Origin: Pseudomonadales bacterium
GTDB lineage: Bacteria > Pseudomonadota > Gammaproteobacteria > Pseudomonadales > JANQJO01
Direction of reading: 5' to 3'
Assembly (NCBI GenBank): GCA_028281605.1
Contig: JANQJO010000061.1
Coordinates: 1 to 51,530, forward strand
DNA length: 51,530 bases
Both the position numbers and the translations under genes were made by a program. The notes beneath the pieces were generated by a model, which saw nothing but the letters and a program-made list of their open reading frames with translations, was not told the origin of the DNA and ran no database searches. Shown one piece after another: positions 1 to 9,155 of the stretch (position 1 is the first letter of the stretch; each line of letters starts with the position of its first letter).

Positions 1-16
1 CTAAGGCTTGATTCAT
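1..16 (-). CDS. Start of a gene running off the left edge
   Basis: On the minus strand an ATG at 16-14 follows an AAAGGAG-type ribosome binding site (about 22-29) at good spacing and opens a frame reading M-N-Q-A-L before the window ends. Only five codons are visible, so no function can be assigned. It follows the preceding minus-strand frame (18-212) by one base, which suggests translation of two adjacent genes. Confidence 0.35.
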
Positions 17-17
17 G

Positions 18-212
18 TTAGGCTCCTTTATTTGTTAACAGAGCCATCATTAAATCAGATTTTTTCCATAAAGTTAGGTAGAGATGCCGTAAAGTTACAG
101 TAACATCATTTTTTACCATACCTGTACGTTGCTCAAAAAAACAGCTTGCACGACCTTGAGCATAGATTCCATTCCAACGCAGCCTATTAGCAAAAGCAAC
201 ATAAAGAGCCAT
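18..212 (-). CDS. Short unidentified ORF, possibly a gene remnant
   Basis: A 64-residue frame opening with ATG and ending just before the next minus-strand start. It reads as plausible protein, with an aromatic and basic centre and a hydrophobic C-terminal stretch (WKKSDLMMALL). I recognise no family. It abuts the ISAs1-type transposase remnant on the opposite strand, so it may be the 3' end of a gene cut by that insertion rather than a complete small gene. The downstream start carries its ribosome binding site inside the end of this frame, which argues the two were once co-translated. Confidence 0.35.
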   Translation of the reverse strand: MALYVAFANRLRWNGIYAQGRASCFFEQRTGMVKNDVTVTLRHLYLTLWKKSDLMMALLTNKGA

Positions 213-241
213 AAGAGAAGCTGAGTTACTTGGTTGCTGCT

Positions 242-503
242 GAATCTGAGCGTATTATTGGTGAAGAGAGTACTTATGTAAAGACGACGGCTGTATATCA
301 ACAACTTGGAATACAATCAGGCGAAAGAACTCCACCAAGGCATTAGAAATCGCTGGGGAGTGGAAAATAATCTTCACTGGCAATTGTATGTAACCCTTAA
401 CGAAAATCAAAGTCGCATTAGCACAGATCACGCACCAGCGAATATGTCATTATTTCGGCGCATGGCTCTGAATCTATTGACGCAAGAAAATTCACCTAAA
501 TAA
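242..503 (+). pseudogene. ISAs1-family transposase, C-terminal remnant with a frameshift
   Basis: The frame starting near 306 ends with the hallmark C-terminus of ISAs1/H-repeat transposases: IRNRWGVENNLHWQLYVTLN, then a conserved NxSLFRRMALNLL-type tail. In-frame upstream residues read LYINNLE, matching the usual YYISSL segment before that domain. The preceding family segment, ESERIIGEESTYVKTT, lies in a different frame (about 242-290), so the gene has suffered at least one frameshift and has lost its N-terminal two thirds. It cannot encode an active transposase. The 60 bp after its stop recur at 28005-28064. Confidence 0.8.
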
Positions 504-504
504 T

Positions 505-564
505 TTACCGTGAAAATACCTTTTTCATCACTTAGGGTGACAAAAAAGATATCGCTCATGGCTG
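505..564 (+). repeat. 60-bp repeat, probable ISAs1-type right end (copy 1)
   Basis: Begins two bases after the transposase-remnant stop. It shares its first 13 bases (TTACCGTGAAAAT), a TTTTCATCAC block and its last 14 bases (ATCGCTCATGGCTG) with 28005-28064, with weaker matches between. Position after a transposase C-terminus suggests the terminal sequence of that element. The other copy has no transposase beside it. Confidence 0.55.
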
Positions 565-571
565 CTTTCCA

Positions 572-2701
572 TCAAGACTTTTCAAACCCAATAATGCTAT
601 CAAGTACAGGATAGCCAGACACAGCATACGCAGCCTGCATACCAGACATAGTTGTCGCTTCAATGCATCCAGCATTAAATCCATTTCTGATCCAATCCCC
701 TGTCAAAGTCAAATTATGAAATCCCGATTCATTCGCTCGCAGCCGGTATGCAGTAGTTCCCTTCAAGCTCAACACATAACGCTCTGATGGATCAATATTG
801 GCTTTGAAAAACTGAGCATTAAATTTCTCCATATCTGTTCTCTGATCACCACTACTAACAAAGTGCTGAAAGTCTATGCCATAAGTATTGTTTTTCGGTT
901 TAATATTAGGCCACAAGTATTCCATAGCCGTCTGCACGTGTGTCAAGGAAGCCTGCCATACACGTGTCATAGCTCGCATAGGCTCTACATGATCCGTAGC
1001 AGGCTCAACTTGACCCACCATCGGACCACAAAAATAGGCAATATTTTTCACCGATCCTTCAGGCCAATCCTCCTTATCAATTAACTGACTCATATCAGAC
1101 CACGTATTTAACGGCTCCACATAAGCATCCATCACAGGACTCGGCTGATCCCAACCTAAAGCTTGAAGATCTTGATCCAACCAAAGTTGCATCGCTTGCG
1201 TTCTCACCGTACCAATGTTATTTAACATATTCTTAAAAGCAAGATTCGCTTCAGCCAATTCCTGGCATAAATATGGCAGAGCCCCAATGGAAATACCCAA
1301 CACAACATGATCAAAGTCTTCACCCTTTTTTAAGGTTATCGACGCAGGGTTTTCCCAATCACTGTAAAAGGATTCCAAGTTAATGTTCCGCTCTTTCAAC
1401 GTTTCACCCTGTTCTAATTGTTCATAACGCGGCCAAGCAGGCCAACACGGTAAATTCTTTACATTTACTAAAGGCTCGTATTCCTCTTGGCCTGCTTTCA
1501 ACGTTGCTTGAACACCTACTTTGATTGTATCAATAAACTTTTTATCTTCAGATAAATGCAACTGTTCTACTTTATGAAAAAATTTAAATTTTACACCACG
1601 CTCTTTTAACACAAGATAAGGGGGTGCAAATACTGTATCACCCATACCCGCTTGCATTTTCCAAAAGACCGCTCCCTTGTAGGTCAAAGCAATACGAACA
1701 ATGGAGCGTACAGCAACACCTGCTGCAAAATTGGCTTTTTTCAATTCACCATTTTCATACCCAAAGACCAAATCGTAAATCGACTGTACAGGGGCTGATA
1801 ACACCGCAAACTCTAAAGCACCATGACGACGTAACCATTGCCTAAAATCATAAACATCTATGCTATCTAAACCCTTATTCAATACATCATCCTTAATTAA
1901 GCCATATAAGGTGACAGCAACTAACTCTAAAACAGTTAACAGTCTACGTAACTCATCACTGGACTCACCTACCTCAGCAATCACAACATGTAGCCATTTA
2001 CGGTATTTTTGTACAATTTCTTCAATCAATGAAAGATCTAATCGATGATTATTATGAACACTATCGAATAGTTTCCATAAAGTTTTAGCAACATCATAGC
2101 TAATAAATTTAAATACACGTCCTAATACACAAGGCAGCTTACCTAACACACGCCAAATTTTAAATCGCTCTTTTCTTAACTTAATCAACAAAGATTCAAT
2201 ATCAAGCAAAATGCTATTGCAATGATGTTTACATAAAAACTTAACCAGCATCACCAAATAATCTCTAGATGAAAGCAACATACCATCTCCCTCGCCCGGG
2301 AGTTCATTATTGGCTGGAAACTCCAAACCCCAAGTCTTCCACTGATTTTGAATATTCTCTGCTAATACAATGTAATTATGAGGCTTAAAGGCATCCCTCC
2401 AACTTTTAAAGGGGTTCTGTTCATAGTCAGTTATCCTACGGTAAATCGGTTGAACTTCTTCAAACACTTGCCTAATGGCACGAAAGGAGTTTTCATAAAA
2501 ACCCATCCAAATGTGCAAACCATGCTCTTCTATACGACCACGCACACCACGACCACTGGCACCTTTTCCACCCAAACGCCATCCTAATTGATAAAGTGTC
2601 ACATCAAAATTATCCCGATTTGGGTTATTAGGATCTGTTAGATATAAGGCCGTACAAACGGCGCCCCAACCCCCGCCAAGAATGGCGATCTTCTGCTTCA
2701 T
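572..2701 (-). CDS. FAD-dependent oxidoreductase, amine-oxidase/carotenoid-desaturase-like
   Basis: About 709 residues. The N-terminus (KIAILGGGWGAVCTALYLT) is a Rossmann dinucleotide-binding motif of the GxGxxG type, followed by LGGKGASGRG, typical of flavin amine oxidases, phytoene desaturases and hydroxysqualene dehydroxylases. The C-terminus (LTGDWIRNGFNAGCIEAT) is the family's second FAD-contacting segment, near residue 668. The middle 350 residues are long and unfamiliar, so substrate is unknown. I prefer the ATG at 2701 because an AGGAG lies 7 bases before it; a GTG one codon earlier is possible. The start overlaps the upstream decarboxylase-like gene by about 74 bases, so expression is probably coupled. 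No membrane segment or signal peptide is evident. Confidence 0.8.
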   Translation of the reverse strand: MKQKIAILGGGWGAVCTALYLTDPNNPNRDNFDVTLYQLGWRLGGKGASGRGVRGRIEEHGLHIWMGFYENSFRAIRQVFEEVQPIYRRITDYEQNPFKSWRDAFKPHNYIVLAENIQNQWKTWGLEFPANNELPGEGDGMLLSSRDYLVMLVKFLCKHHCNSILLDIESLLIKLRKERFKIWRVLGKLPCVLGRVFKFISYDVAKTLWKLFDSVHNNHRLDLSLIEEIVQKYRKWLHVVIAEVGESSDELRRLLTVLELVAVTLYGLIKDDVLNKGLDSIDVYDFRQWLRRHGALEFAVLSAPVQSIYDLVFGYENGELKKANFAAGVAVRSIVRIALTYKGAVFWKMQAGMGDTVFAPPYLVLKERGVKFKFFHKVEQLHLSEDKKFIDTIKVGVQATLKAGQEEYEPLVNVKNLPCWPAWPRYEQLEQGETLKERNINLESFYSDWENPASITLKKGEDFDHVVLGISIGALPYLCQELAEANLAFKNMLNNIGTVRTQAMQLWLDQDLQALGWDQPSPVMDAYVEPLNTWSDMSQLIDKEDWPEGSVKNIAYFCGPMVGQVEPATDHVEPMRAMTRVWQASLTHVQTAMEYLWPNIKPKNNTYGIDFQHFVSSGDQRTDMEKFNAQFFKANIDPSERYVLSLKGTTAYRLRANESGFHNLTLTGDWIRNGFNAGCIEATTMSGMQAAYAVSGYPVLDSIIGFEKS

Positions 2702-3689
2702 CACAAGACTCCTGAGTATCTATATTTGCTTGCCAAAGCGTTTGGCCATTACCAATTAAAAAATCAATGTTTGCGTAAAAACTCAATACAGAACACATCT
2801 TCTCAGAAGAAAACCCAAAGTTACTACGTACAGGATGACTATCATAATCACGAATATGAATCTGATATTCACCAGGTAATAAACAAGCCTCATTAAATCC
2901 TGTCATCTTAATATTGGTTGTAGCAATCGCTTGATAACATGCATCATTCGGATTTTCAATAGCAGGAAATTGTTTTAAAAAAACCATAGGCACTTCAAGT
3001 TCAAGAATATTTTTCGTCAACTCCAATAATTTATACTTGTGACTACCTAAAGAATGACGCCGCAATTCACTGGCAACCTCTCCTATAAACTCTTTCCCTT
3101 CACTAACTAAATTCAATCTTAGCTTAAAGTTATCCTTACTGCCTTGATCAACTCGTTGGGTAACACTCCACAAAGTTTGCCAAGTACCTTGAGTATTTGG
3201 TGTGTAAGTTGGAATCACCTCAGTTTTAAGATCAAAATAAGTAGCATACTCTGGAAAATAAGGGGCTTCAAAAATACCCAAACTCTTCGGAAAACCATAG
3301 GTTTCTCGCCCCATACACAAAGCATAAGAATTATTAACAAAGATATAAGGCAAAAACCAATACAGTTTACCAGAATTACGCTCTTGCAATAGCACCCATA
3401 TTGCAGACTCACGCTCGGTAAACTGTCCTTTTTCACTATCAGGCAGCTCGGTACTAGCCAATTTAGCCAAATTATTAAAGACCAACAAACACCAAGACCC
3501 AAAAGGGGCAAAGTCAAATTTACCTTGACTGGGCTGATTCAAATAACGATCACACAATTGCTGCTGCATCACTTGTTCATCAGCTTCAAGCACAAAACCG
3601 TAAAATTGTACACCCAATGCGTCAAAAGGCTGTCGGTAAATTTGTTCACCACCACGGCGAATAAAAGGGATATGATTAGCCGGCTCCAT
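2628..3689 (-). CDS. Acetoacetate decarboxylase-fold protein
   Basis: 353 residues. The central motif GRETYGFPKSLGIFEAP (about residues 128-143) is the acetoacetate decarboxylase signature. The family's Schiff-base lysine would be K135. The next residue, normally a second lysine that lowers its pKa, is serine here, so classical decarboxylase chemistry may be altered. The N-terminal third has no clear match to short ADCs (about 250 residues), making this a longer variant. The ATG at 3689 has an AAGGA six bases upstream. It lies between a cyclase/ATPase regulator (52-base gap) and an FAD oxidoreductase (overlapping), implying one operon. A role as a binding or condensing enzyme on a ketone or beta-keto acid is only an inference. 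Confidence 0.75.
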   Translation of the reverse strand: MEPANHIPFIRRGGEQIYRQPFDALGVQFYGFVLEADEQVMQQQLCDRYLNQPSQGKFDFAPFGSWCLLVFNNLAKLASTELPDSEKGQFTERESAIWVLLQERNSGKLYWFLPYIFVNNSYALCMGRETYGFPKSLGIFEAPYFPEYATYFDLKTEVIPTYTPNTQGTWQTLWSVTQRVDQGSKDNFKLRLNLVSEGKEFIGEVASELRRHSLGSHKYKLLELTKNILELEVPMVFLKQFPAIENPNDACYQAIATTNIKMTGFNEACLLPGEYQIHIRDYDSHPVRSNFGFSSEKMCSVLSFYANIDFLIGNGQTLWQANIDTQESCDEAEDRHSWRGLGRRLYGLISNRS

Positions 3690-3741
3690 CGTTCATCCTT
3701 AAACTAGGTTGCTGCACTTTATTACTTACAGAAAAATTACA

Positions 3742-6700
3742 CTAACTGATTACAGCGGCATCCACTTTTACTGTTTGTGAGGATAAATTTGCCAAAAGTG
3801 TTTCAGCTTGTTGTAACCAGCGACTTTGGTGTCCCTCTCTGAAACAGCTATAAATAGACCCTAGCCCCTCTTGTGCCGCACGATATTCACCTTGCACAAT
3901 CAAGTATTCACTGTAGCTAATTTGTACTCGCAATTCACGCAACTTTGCTCCAAGACTGCGGGCATATTGCAATGCTTTTATAAAACAAGATTGAGCTGTT
4001 TCAAAAGGCTCACTTTGACTGAGTATAACAGCTTTTATTCTCAATAATTCACTGATCGCAATACACTCTTGATGTTGCTCTGCTAGATACAGGCCTTCTC
4101 GAACACATTCCAAAGCTTCTCGATAGCACCCGCCAATAAACAGAACTTCAGCTTGTAGAGCTAAAAAATCTGGCAAGACTACCATCGATCCAATACCACG
4201 GTAAGCGGCTAAACCTTCTTGAAGTAAAGTTAAACCTTCCTCATACTGACCTGTCGTACTGAGTACCCAACCTTTCAACTGTAACACAGCATAAAGCCAA
4301 AAAGGCTGGACCTGCTCTTCGCAAAACCTAATGGTTTCATTAGCCGAACCAAGGGCCTTTTCGGTTTCACCCAACCATACCCATAACAAGGTTTCAAAAC
4401 CTAAACTCCAACCAACACTAAAAGGATGATTCAAACGATTGGCTAACACACGTGCGGCCTTAATCGCTGTCAATGCCTGATCTAAATATCCCATGTGCAG
4501 AAATACACAACTTTGATAACAATAAGCACTGACTCCAGGATCTTGACCATAGACAAAAGCATTGTGCCAATGCTCATCCATATTGTACATCTCAATCGCT
4601 TGCTGCAAATGAAGATAAGCGCTGCTTAATTCACCTCGCCAAAATTGAGTATCCCCCAAAGTCCAATGACCCTCAATTAAAATACTTTTATCTGAAGAAC
4701 GCTGACCGATCTCAAGCAACTCTTGTGCATAGCAACCAGCCTCGGACAATCTCGAACGCACCAAACAGAACACCCATAAACCCCACAACGCTGGCGCACT
4801 TTGCGCTGAAAATCCTACTAAGGCACTGAGTTCACTAGCTCTTGCATACAGGGCACCAACTTGCTCATCTGCAAAACCTTGAGTGGCAATCAATGCAGGA
4901 CCAAGAGCAGATAACAAAGCTAACTCTAAGCTGTTTTTTTGCACTTGATTGCTTAACTTCGAAATTAAGGCTAAACCTTTGCGAAAGTGGACAATAGCTT
5001 CTTGATTATTAGAACGTACAAAGGCATGACGGCCTGCTAGCAGCCAATAGCTAATGGCTGGTTCAGGCAAACCACCTTCACTGTAATGTTGTGCAACCCA
5101 TTCCGGATGTAATTTTGCCACATCCGGAAATCGATCGACCAAAACTTTTGCGATTTTACTGTGAAAGTAACGCCGCGTGGTTTTAAGTAAGGTTTGATAA
5201 GCGGCACTTTGTATCAAAGCGTGCTTAAAAACATAAACTACATGGTCACTGTAATCACTCTCACTACGACTACGCACAAACAAAATTTCTGCTTTGACTA
5301 AATCTTGTAAGTATTGCTTAACTTTTTCATGAGGCAACTCAGAAACAGCCTGTATGATATCCTGATCAAACTCTCGACCAATAATCGCAGCAATCTGAGC
5401 CAATTCTTTAGTATGAGATAGTTTATCCAAACGTGCAAGTAAAGAAGCTTGCAGTGAGTCAGGAATGTAATTGTCAGACAACGCTTTTTTACTAGACTTG
5501 ATATTAGCAATGACAGCTTTAGTGAGCTCTTCTATATAAAGCGGAATTCCATCAGATTTTTCTAATAAATGAGTGACAGTGGCTTCGCTAAGAATGCGCT
5601 CACTATCATAATAATACATCAGTTCTCTAGAATCCGCATGATTAAATCGAGACAATGAAAGCTGTTCTACAGGAAACGTTTTTGGAAGGTTGAACTCTGG
5701 CCGCGTAGTCAACACCACAAACAAAGGGCTATTTTCGATATCACTGAGCAGCAACTCTAACCATTGTAAGGTACTGGGGTCTATCCAGTGCAGATCTTCA
5801 ATACTTAACAGCACAGGCTTTTGTCGAGCCATATTTTTCAGTATATTTTTAAGCAATTCTAATCGGACCATACGCAATCGTTCAGGCGATAAGTCCGGCA
5901 ACTGATAAGGTGCTTGCAATTGAACATTGAGCAAGTCAGATAATAAGGCAACGCCAGGCACTAAAGGCAACTGTAATGCGTTAAGAAAACACTCAATTGA
6001 TTTAATATTTTCCAAACCATCTTCTTGTACACTCACCAGAGATTGGCCATGCAATAAAAACATCTGAACCGGATACAACGGGGTATTTTCATGAAAAGCG
6101 GAGCATTGCATTTGAATCACAGTCGCAGGCGCCTCAACATTCACCCAAGCTCCTAAATCGTGTACCAGATGCGATTTACCAATACCGGCAACACCAGATA
6201 TCAACACAGCACACCCCATACCTTGGGTGACGTTAATCCAATGCTGCCTAAGAAACGCAGATTCAGCAACACGACTGATCATCGACCCCTCTTTTGACAA
6301 AGAAAATTCAAAACGATTACAAGCTCTATTCGCTCTAACCACAGCATACAATCTTACCTTACGAGAAAGCCCTTTAAAGAGGGTAGCCCCCAAGTATCGT
6401 AAATGAAAAGCCTCGCTAATCAGTTTCTGTGTTGCTTGACTGACAACAATTTGATTAGCTAATGCTTCTGCTTGAATACGAGCAGCAACATTAGGCGTTT
6501 CACCCACAATCGTTTGCTCTTGCGTACTGACACCAGCGACAATATCTCCAGCCACAACCAGGCCAGTGTGTATACCAATTCTAAGAGCAAGACTGACCCC
6601 AAAACGACTTCTAATGGTTTGGCTACGCTCAGCAATCAAATCCACAATTTCCAAAGCAGCATTCACTGCACGATGCGCATCATCTTCATGTGCCTTAGGG

Positions 6701-7083
6701 TAACCAAAAAAAGCCAAGACCCCATCACCAAGAAACTGATGAATACAACCTTCCATATGGTTAATGGCCGTAGCACAGGCTTCCCGGTAAGAAATAAAAA
6801 TCTCACGCATATCCTCCGGATCAAGTTGTTCAGACAAACCTGTTGAGTTAACAAGATCACAAAACATCACTGTTATTTGGCGGCGTTCAGCACAGCCTGT
6901 CATCGTCTCCTGTGTATTGTGTCGAAGTGGCTTGCCGCAGCTCATACAATAACGGGCCCAAAGCGGGTTATCTATTGTACAATGACTACATGTTCGTAAT
7001 AAAAGCATACCACAAGCTTGGCAATGAGTTGCATCACTGTTGTTTTTATGATCACATTGTGGACAGCGTTGTAAGCTTGTCAT
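3742..7083 (-). CDS. Zinc-ribbon / class III nucleotide cyclase / AAA ATPase / TPR regulator
   Basis: About 1113 residues. Two zinc ribbons come first (CPQC...CQAC and CSHC...CMSC, residues about 7-50). A class III cyclase domain follows: VMFCDLVNSTGLSEQ with its metal aspartate, HQFLGDGVLAFFGYPKAHED with the second, and GIHTGLVVAGDIV. An ATPase comes next, with Walker A GVAGIGKSH near residue 300 and Walker B VLLSIEDLHWIDPS. The C-terminal half is helical repeats resembling TPRs. The architecture is that of the large cyclase/predicted-ATPase proteins (DZR, Guanylate_cyc, AAA_16, TPR). Both metal-binding Asp residues are kept, so cyclase activity is plausible. I start at the ATG at 7083; a GTG at 7092 is in frame, and neither has a strong ribosome site. 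First gene of a three-gene unit. Confidence 0.9.
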   Translation of the reverse strand: MTSLQRCPQCDHKNNSDATHCQACGMLLLRTCSHCTIDNPLWARYCMSCGKPLRHNTQETMTGCAERRQITVMFCDLVNSTGLSEQLDPEDMREIFISYREACATAINHMEGCIHQFLGDGVLAFFGYPKAHEDDAHRAVNAALEIVDLIAERSQTIRSRFGVSLALRIGIHTGLVVAGDIVAGVSTQEQTIVGETPNVAARIQAEALANQIVVSQATQKLISEAFHLRYLGATLFKGLSRKVRLYAVVRANRACNRFEFSLSKEGSMISRVAESAFLRQHWINVTQGMGCAVLISGVAGIGKSHLVHDLGAWVNVEAPATVIQMQCSAFHENTPLYPVQMFLLHGQSLVSVQEDGLENIKSIECFLNALQLPLVPGVALLSDLLNVQLQAPYQLPDLSPERLRMVRLELLKNILKNMARQKPVLLSIEDLHWIDPSTLQWLELLLSDIENSPLFVVLTTRPEFNLPKTFPVEQLSLSRFNHADSRELMYYYDSERILSEATVTHLLEKSDGIPLYIEELTKAVIANIKSSKKALSDNYIPDSLQASLLARLDKLSHTKELAQIAAIIGREFDQDIIQAVSELPHEKVKQYLQDLVKAEILFVRSRSESDYSDHVVYVFKHALIQSAAYQTLLKTTRRYFHSKIAKVLVDRFPDVAKLHPEWVAQHYSEGGLPEPAISYWLLAGRHAFVRSNNQEAIVHFRKGLALISKLSNQVQKNSLELALLSALGPALIATQGFADEQVGALYARASELSALVGFSAQSAPALWGLWVFCLVRSRLSEAGCYAQELLEIGQRSSDKSILIEGHWTLGDTQFWRGELSSAYLHLQQAIEMYNMDEHWHNAFVYGQDPGVSAYCYQSCVFLHMGYLDQALTAIKAARVLANRLNHPFSVGWSLGFETLLWVWLGETEKALGSANETIRFCEEQVQPFWLYAVLQLKGWVLSTTGQYEEGLTLLQEGLAAYRGIGSMVVLPDFLALQAEVLFIGGCYREALECVREGLYLAEQHQECIAISELLRIKAVILSQSEPFETAQSCFIKALQYARSLGAKLRELRVQISYSEYLIVQGEYRAAQEGLGSIYSCFREGHQSRWLQQAETLLANLSSQTVKVDAAVIS

Positions 7084-7316
7084 AGAAAGCACGAGTTACG
7101 GTAGAAATCATATATAGGGTCAGGCATAAGAATAAGCGCTTTCTTACGAAATGCCAAGATTCCAACACTTGATTATTGTATACATAAAATATATCGATTG
7201 CTTTTCAGGCAAACACACAAAAGATTATTTTATATCTACTTGTAAATCAACTCAGATTGAATTAAAGTTTTGCACATATAAAAAATAAAAATAGCAACCA
7301 AAACAAGGTTATTTAA

Positions 7317-8462
7317 ATGCCTTCAGTAATCAGGAGCCTTTCTGCGCAACAACACCGTGGCTTTGTCCTACGATCAACCGGTAAATCCAGAACCTACCGA
7401 GTACATTTACAAAGAACTGGGTGGCTATGGTTTTTAAAACCTAGGCCTAAAGTGGCAGCTGGTTTAACTCTGCATTCACACAAAACAAACAACCACGAAA
7501 TGCGGATAGAAACAGGAAAAGGAGGAAAACTTCAACTGATAGTCACCAATACCACCACTAACAACACTAACGAATATAATTTAAAAAAACTCGGATATGT
7601 TGGTAAGAAAGCTTGGCTATACGCTATCGCTGCTACCCTCCTCAGGCCTATAAGGTTGCTACCTAAAAATATTGCCCAAAAACCTAAAGAGTGGGTTAGA
7701 TCTAAGAAAGATATTGGTATAATAAGGGGACATGGAGCAATTTGGAGCACCTATACCTCAATAGGCAGTAAAGCTACACTTTACAATATTATTGGTAACA
7801 ATGATCACCAATCACTAGAAAATATCACTAATGCCAGAACCAAGCCTGAATCAGTTACACGACTTTCCTCAGTACCTGCGAGAATCAGAGGCCTAACTAT
7901 TAAAATAGCAGCCTCAGTTGGGTCTACTTTTCTTTTAGGTGCAGGGTTACCCGCAATGGGTATTGAACTGGCAGAGATAACAAAGTTTTTAGCCAAACTG
8001 GCTCATGAAGTGGGCATGGGCCAGGAATTACACACAGCTTTTAATTACATCAAGTCAACATTACAACGCTTATCATCATCCACTATGGAAAAATCAGCCA
8101 TTGCTGGAGCTACTCTTGCTGCCTTGCATTCAATGTTAAAAACAGTTAATTATATATATAACTTAATGGGCAAACGTTATCATATTCCTCAAATTCAACA
8201 AGATCTAAAAAAAGACAAAGAAACTCTAGAAACAAACAAACAAAATATAGAAAGAACAATCCAAACTCTAACAACAGAAAACACACGTCTAAAAACACAA
8301 CTCGCAGATCAAACAACACAAGTCACGGATCTAACAACACAAGTCACAGATCTAACAACACAAGTCACGGATCTAACACAAGAAATCAAAACTTTAAAAA
8401 CAACAAAAACTGATAACAACAGAGGGTGGAACTGGTTCAACTGGAATACCGCTAGCGCTTAA
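7317..8462 (+). CDS. Orphan protein with C-terminal heptad coiled coil
   Basis: 381 residues, not recognised. The N-terminal 120 residues are basic and rich in Thr/Asn. A hydrophobic Gly/Ala stretch (IAASVGSTFLLGAGLPAMGIE) lies near residue 200 and could be a membrane-associated helix. From about residue 290 to 365 the sequence is a coiled coil, ending in three near-identical seven-residue units (QVTDLTT) encoded by a 21-nt tandem repeat. The last 11 bases overlap the 3' end of the convergent gene at 8452. The intergenic region upstream (7084-7316) is AT-rich and separates it from the divergent cyclase operon. A structural, adhesin-like or secreted-effector role is possible but unsupported. 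Confidence 0.65.
   Translation: MPSVIRSLSAQQHRGFVLRSTGKSRTYRVHLQRTGWLWFLKPRPKVAAGLTLHSHKTNNHEMRIETGKGGKLQLIVTNTTTNNTNEYNLKKLGYVGKKAWLYAIAATLLRPIRLLPKNIAQKPKEWVRSKKDIGIIRGHGAIWSTYTSIGSKATLYNIIGNNDHQSLENITNARTKPESVTRLSSVPARIRGLTIKIAASVGSTFLLGAGLPAMGIELAEITKFLAKLAHEVGMGQELHTAFNYIKSTLQRLSSSTMEKSAIAGATLAALHSMLKTVNYIYNLMGKRYHIPQIQQDLKKDKETLETNKQNIERTIQTLTTENTRLKTQLADQTTQVTDLTTQVTDLTTQVTDLTQEIKTLKTTKTDNNRGWNWFNWNTASA
8319..8380 (+). repeat. 21-nt tandem repeat, three units, within a coding region
   Basis: Three consecutive units of CAAGTCACGGATCTAACAAC-A type at 8319-8339, 8340-8360 and 8361-8380 (the last one slightly degenerate). Each encodes one heptad, QVTDLTT, of the coiled coil. Unit length equals two helical turns, so copy number could vary by slippage without breaking the frame. 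Confidence 0.9.
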
Positions 8463-9030
8463 AAACAGAACGCAACTCAGCCTTCATCACAGGCAAAAAT
8501 TTCGCCATAATCGCCTCAATCTGAGCTTCAATATCCACATCACTTATCGTGGCCTTAGGTTGTTCTTTTTGCAATTTTTCCTCTTGAGATCCTTTGACTT
8601 TAAACACTCCAGTGTTTGACCGCATCGTATTTTGAAAAAACTGTAACAACTCACTAAGCTTCTGAGCCGTTGGTTCTATATTAGAACCGTAAAAGTCATC
8701 TACAACCAATATATCTTTTTCATATGATACCAGTCCATTTTCAACACTCTCAATAACACTATTCTCAACACCACTGCCCTGCTTAAGCAAACGCGCAGTT
8801 TCAGCCGCAGCCTTTAAATTCAACTTAGAAAGATTACTGGAGACCAAAGCTTCATCTTCAACAGCTGCATGAATATTCATATCACCTTTCAACTCCAAAC
8901 ACTGCCGATTACCACTGCGGTACTCTCTGAGCGCCGTCATAAAACGGTCTATAGATTTAAAGGTTTCTGTCGGTTCTGTAAAATCAGTCATATCACAACA
9001 CAGTCTATAAGTGTTTAATAAGCCATACAA
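8452..9030 (-). CDS. Hypothetical acidic helical protein
   Basis: 192 residues from the ATG at 9030, which has an AGGG a few bases upstream; a second ATG 13 codons in (8991, reading MTDFTEPTETF) is an alternative start. The sequence is rich in Leu, Ala, Glu and Lys and looks largely helical, with no membrane segment, signal peptide or motif I recognise. Its 3' end overlaps the convergent coiled-coil gene by 11 bases, so the two may have been inserted or maintained together. No function assigned. Confidence 0.55.
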   Translation of the reverse strand: MYGLLNTYRLCCDMTDFTEPTETFKSIDRFMTALREYRSGNRQCLELKGDMNIHAAVEDEALVSSNLSKLNLKAAAETARLLKQGSGVENSVIESVENGLVSYEKDILVVDDFYGSNIEPTAQKLSELLQFFQNTMRSNTGVFKVKGSQEEKLQKEQPKATISDVDIEAQIEAIMAKFLPVMKAELRSVFKR

Positions 9031-9155
9031 GCCCTATAACGTATCTAAAGCTTTACAAGCTCAAGACAAGGACCGTATAATCTGCTTAATTTATTAACAG
9101 TTTATAACTGTTATCACAAGAGAAAAACCAAAGCTAACCTAAAAAGTAAACTAAA

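Noticed and set aside
3215..3517. 100-residue minus-strand frame inside the ADC-like gene
   Set aside because: Alternate frame of a conserved gene; low-complexity hydrophobic residues typical of shadows.
6472..6846. Plus-strand 124-residue frame opposite the cyclase gene
   Set aside because: Shadow of the well-supported minus-strand cyclase domain; no family, no ribosome site.
8319..8380. Three 21-nt repeats as a CRISPR array
   Set aside because: Units are directly adjacent without spacers and encode coiled-coil heptads.
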